Shown piece by piece: positions 63,386-64,000 of a DNA stretch of 64,000 nt; within the stretch, counting starts at the first letter, position 1; each line of letters starts with the position of its first letter. The notes beneath the pieces were generated by a model. The model saw only the letters and a list, made by a program, of their open reading frames with translations, was not told the DNA's origin and ran no database searches. A program made the position numbers and the translations under genes. This DNA comes from Variovorax terrae (GTDB taxonomy: Bacteria > Pseudomonadota > Gammaproteobacteria > Burkholderiales > Burkholderiaceae_C), in the NCBI RefSeq assembly GCF_022809125.1, contig NZ_JALGBI010000001.1, positions 2,170,001-2,234,000 on the forward strand. The letters are read 5' to 3'.

Positions 63386-64000
63386 ATGCAAACCTCCTCC
63401 ACTCCAGAACGCACCGTCCCGCGCCCTGCCGCACGCGCCTCGGCGGCCTGGCTCGGCCTGCTGATGGCAGCGGCGCTGACGGCTTGCGGCGGCGGCGACT
63501 CCACCGCCGCCCCCGGCTCCGCGGGTGCGCCCGCCGGCCCCGGCAGTCCCAGCGGCCCCGCCAACCCGGCCACCCCTGATACTCCTCTCACCGTGAGCGC
63601 GGACACGCCGGCCCACGCGGTGGCCTACACGATCTACAGCCACACCGCATCCGCCAGCGCCGGGACCGTGGCTTCCGTCAATTGGGACTGGGGCGACGGC
63701 ACACCCGCAGGCTCCAGCAACCCGGCCCGCCACCTGTGGAACAAGGCCGGCAGCCTCAGCCTCGGCCTGAGCGCCGTGGTGAATGGTGCCAGCGTCACGG
63801 CCACCCACGCCGTGGCGGTGGCAGGCGAGCCGGTGTCGGTCGGGTATCGCCATACCTGCGCCATCAAGCCCGACACGAGCGTCGCCTGCTGGGGCAAGAA
63901 CCAGTTTGGCCGGCTGGGCAACAACTCCGTGGTCGACAGCGCCGTTCCCGTCGCCGTCAGCGGCCTGAGCGGCGCCGTGGCCCTGGGCACCGGCGGCACG
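63386..64000 (+). CDS. Second RCC1/PKD lipoprotein, 5' part (runs off the window)
   Basis: At least 205 residues; open at the window end. Lipobox 'LMAAALTAC' with Cys34, Gly/Pro-rich spacer, PKD-like domain ('YTIYSHTASASAGTVASVNWDWGDGTPAGSSNPARHLWNKAGSL') and the first RCC1 repeats ('YRHTCAIKPDTSVACWGKNQFGRLGNNS'). Same architecture as the preceding gene, so a tandem paralogue, 80 bp downstream. AAGGGA lies before the ATG at 63386. Confidence 0.85.
   Translation, partial: MQTSSTPERTVPRPAARASAAWLGLLMAAALTACGGGDSTAAPGSAGAPAGPGSPSGPANPATPDTPLTVSADTPAHAVAYTIYSHTASASAGTVASVNWDWGDGTPAGSSNPARHLWNKAGSLSLGLSAVVNGASVTATHAVAVAGEPVSVGYRHTCAIKPDTSVACWGKNQFGRLGNNSVVDSAVPVAVSGLSGAVALGTGGT

Overview
The window is GC-rich, densely coded chromosomal DNA of a betaproteobacterium, most likely family Comamonadaceae (Variovorax/Acidovorax/Ramlibacter-like; I cannot fix the genus). 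Three things point there: several Bug/TctC-type solute receptors without linked permeases, the aceE-aceF-lpdA cluster whose Lpd carries its own lipoyl domain, and two families of short interspersed repeats. I see no prophage, insertion sequence, CRISPR array or rRNA.

Layout. 1-6804: end of a SLAM-type outer-membrane protein, a FecR-domain protein with TbpB-like barrel motifs, two tandem GT4 glycosyltransferases and a TPR/OGT-like GT41 protein. 6782-10098: prpE, an isochorismatase-family hydrolase and an NlpC/P60 hydrolase. 10556-13484: a three-gene membrane GMC dehydrogenase (Tat gamma subunit, flavoprotein, mono-haem cytochrome c), then a prepilin. 14159-20149: a LysR-controlled operon (alpha/beta hydrolase, ThDP enzyme, aldehyde dehydrogenase, Bug receptor). 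20237-30472: pyruvate dehydrogenase operon aceE-aceF-(proteasome-like Ntn hydrolase)-lpdA, divergent from a PAS kinase/FixJ-type pair. 30545-39488: folD, Bug receptor plus M20 amidohydrolase with LysR, oligopeptidase A, DUF4124-glutaredoxin, rpiA, pyrD. 39498-47461: yqjD/E/K-like envelope genes, an FAD oxidoreductase, a large hybrid kinase, an N-formylglutamate amidohydrolase and an NCS2 purine permease. 47652-54784: a LacI-controlled catabolic cluster (intradiol dioxygenase, SDR, BKACE, MDR, cupin, two periplasmic receptors). 54850-61024: iscR-iscS-iscU-iscA-hscB-hscA-fdx-dnaQ plus tRNA-Val. 61836-end: two tandem RCC1-propeller lipoproteins.

Most notable observations. (1) A dispersed element of constant 57-bp length occurs about nine times. 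It lies between genes, abuts stop codons, and also sits in frame inside genes: it encodes the inter-domain linkers of both PDH-E2 and Lpd and part of HscA. (2) A second, roughly 110-bp GC-rich repeat occurs twice. (3) A perfect 24-bp palindrome in front of the catabolic operon shares its 16-bp core with a second perfect palindrome in front of the operon's transporter genes, giving a well-defined LacI-family regulon. (4) A proteasome/HslV-like Ntn hydrolase is embedded in the PDH operon. (5) A SLAM client candidate lies beside an OGT-like enzyme whose usual nucleotide-sugar-site residues are replaced.

All functional names come from reading the translations and recalling family motifs; no database search was run.
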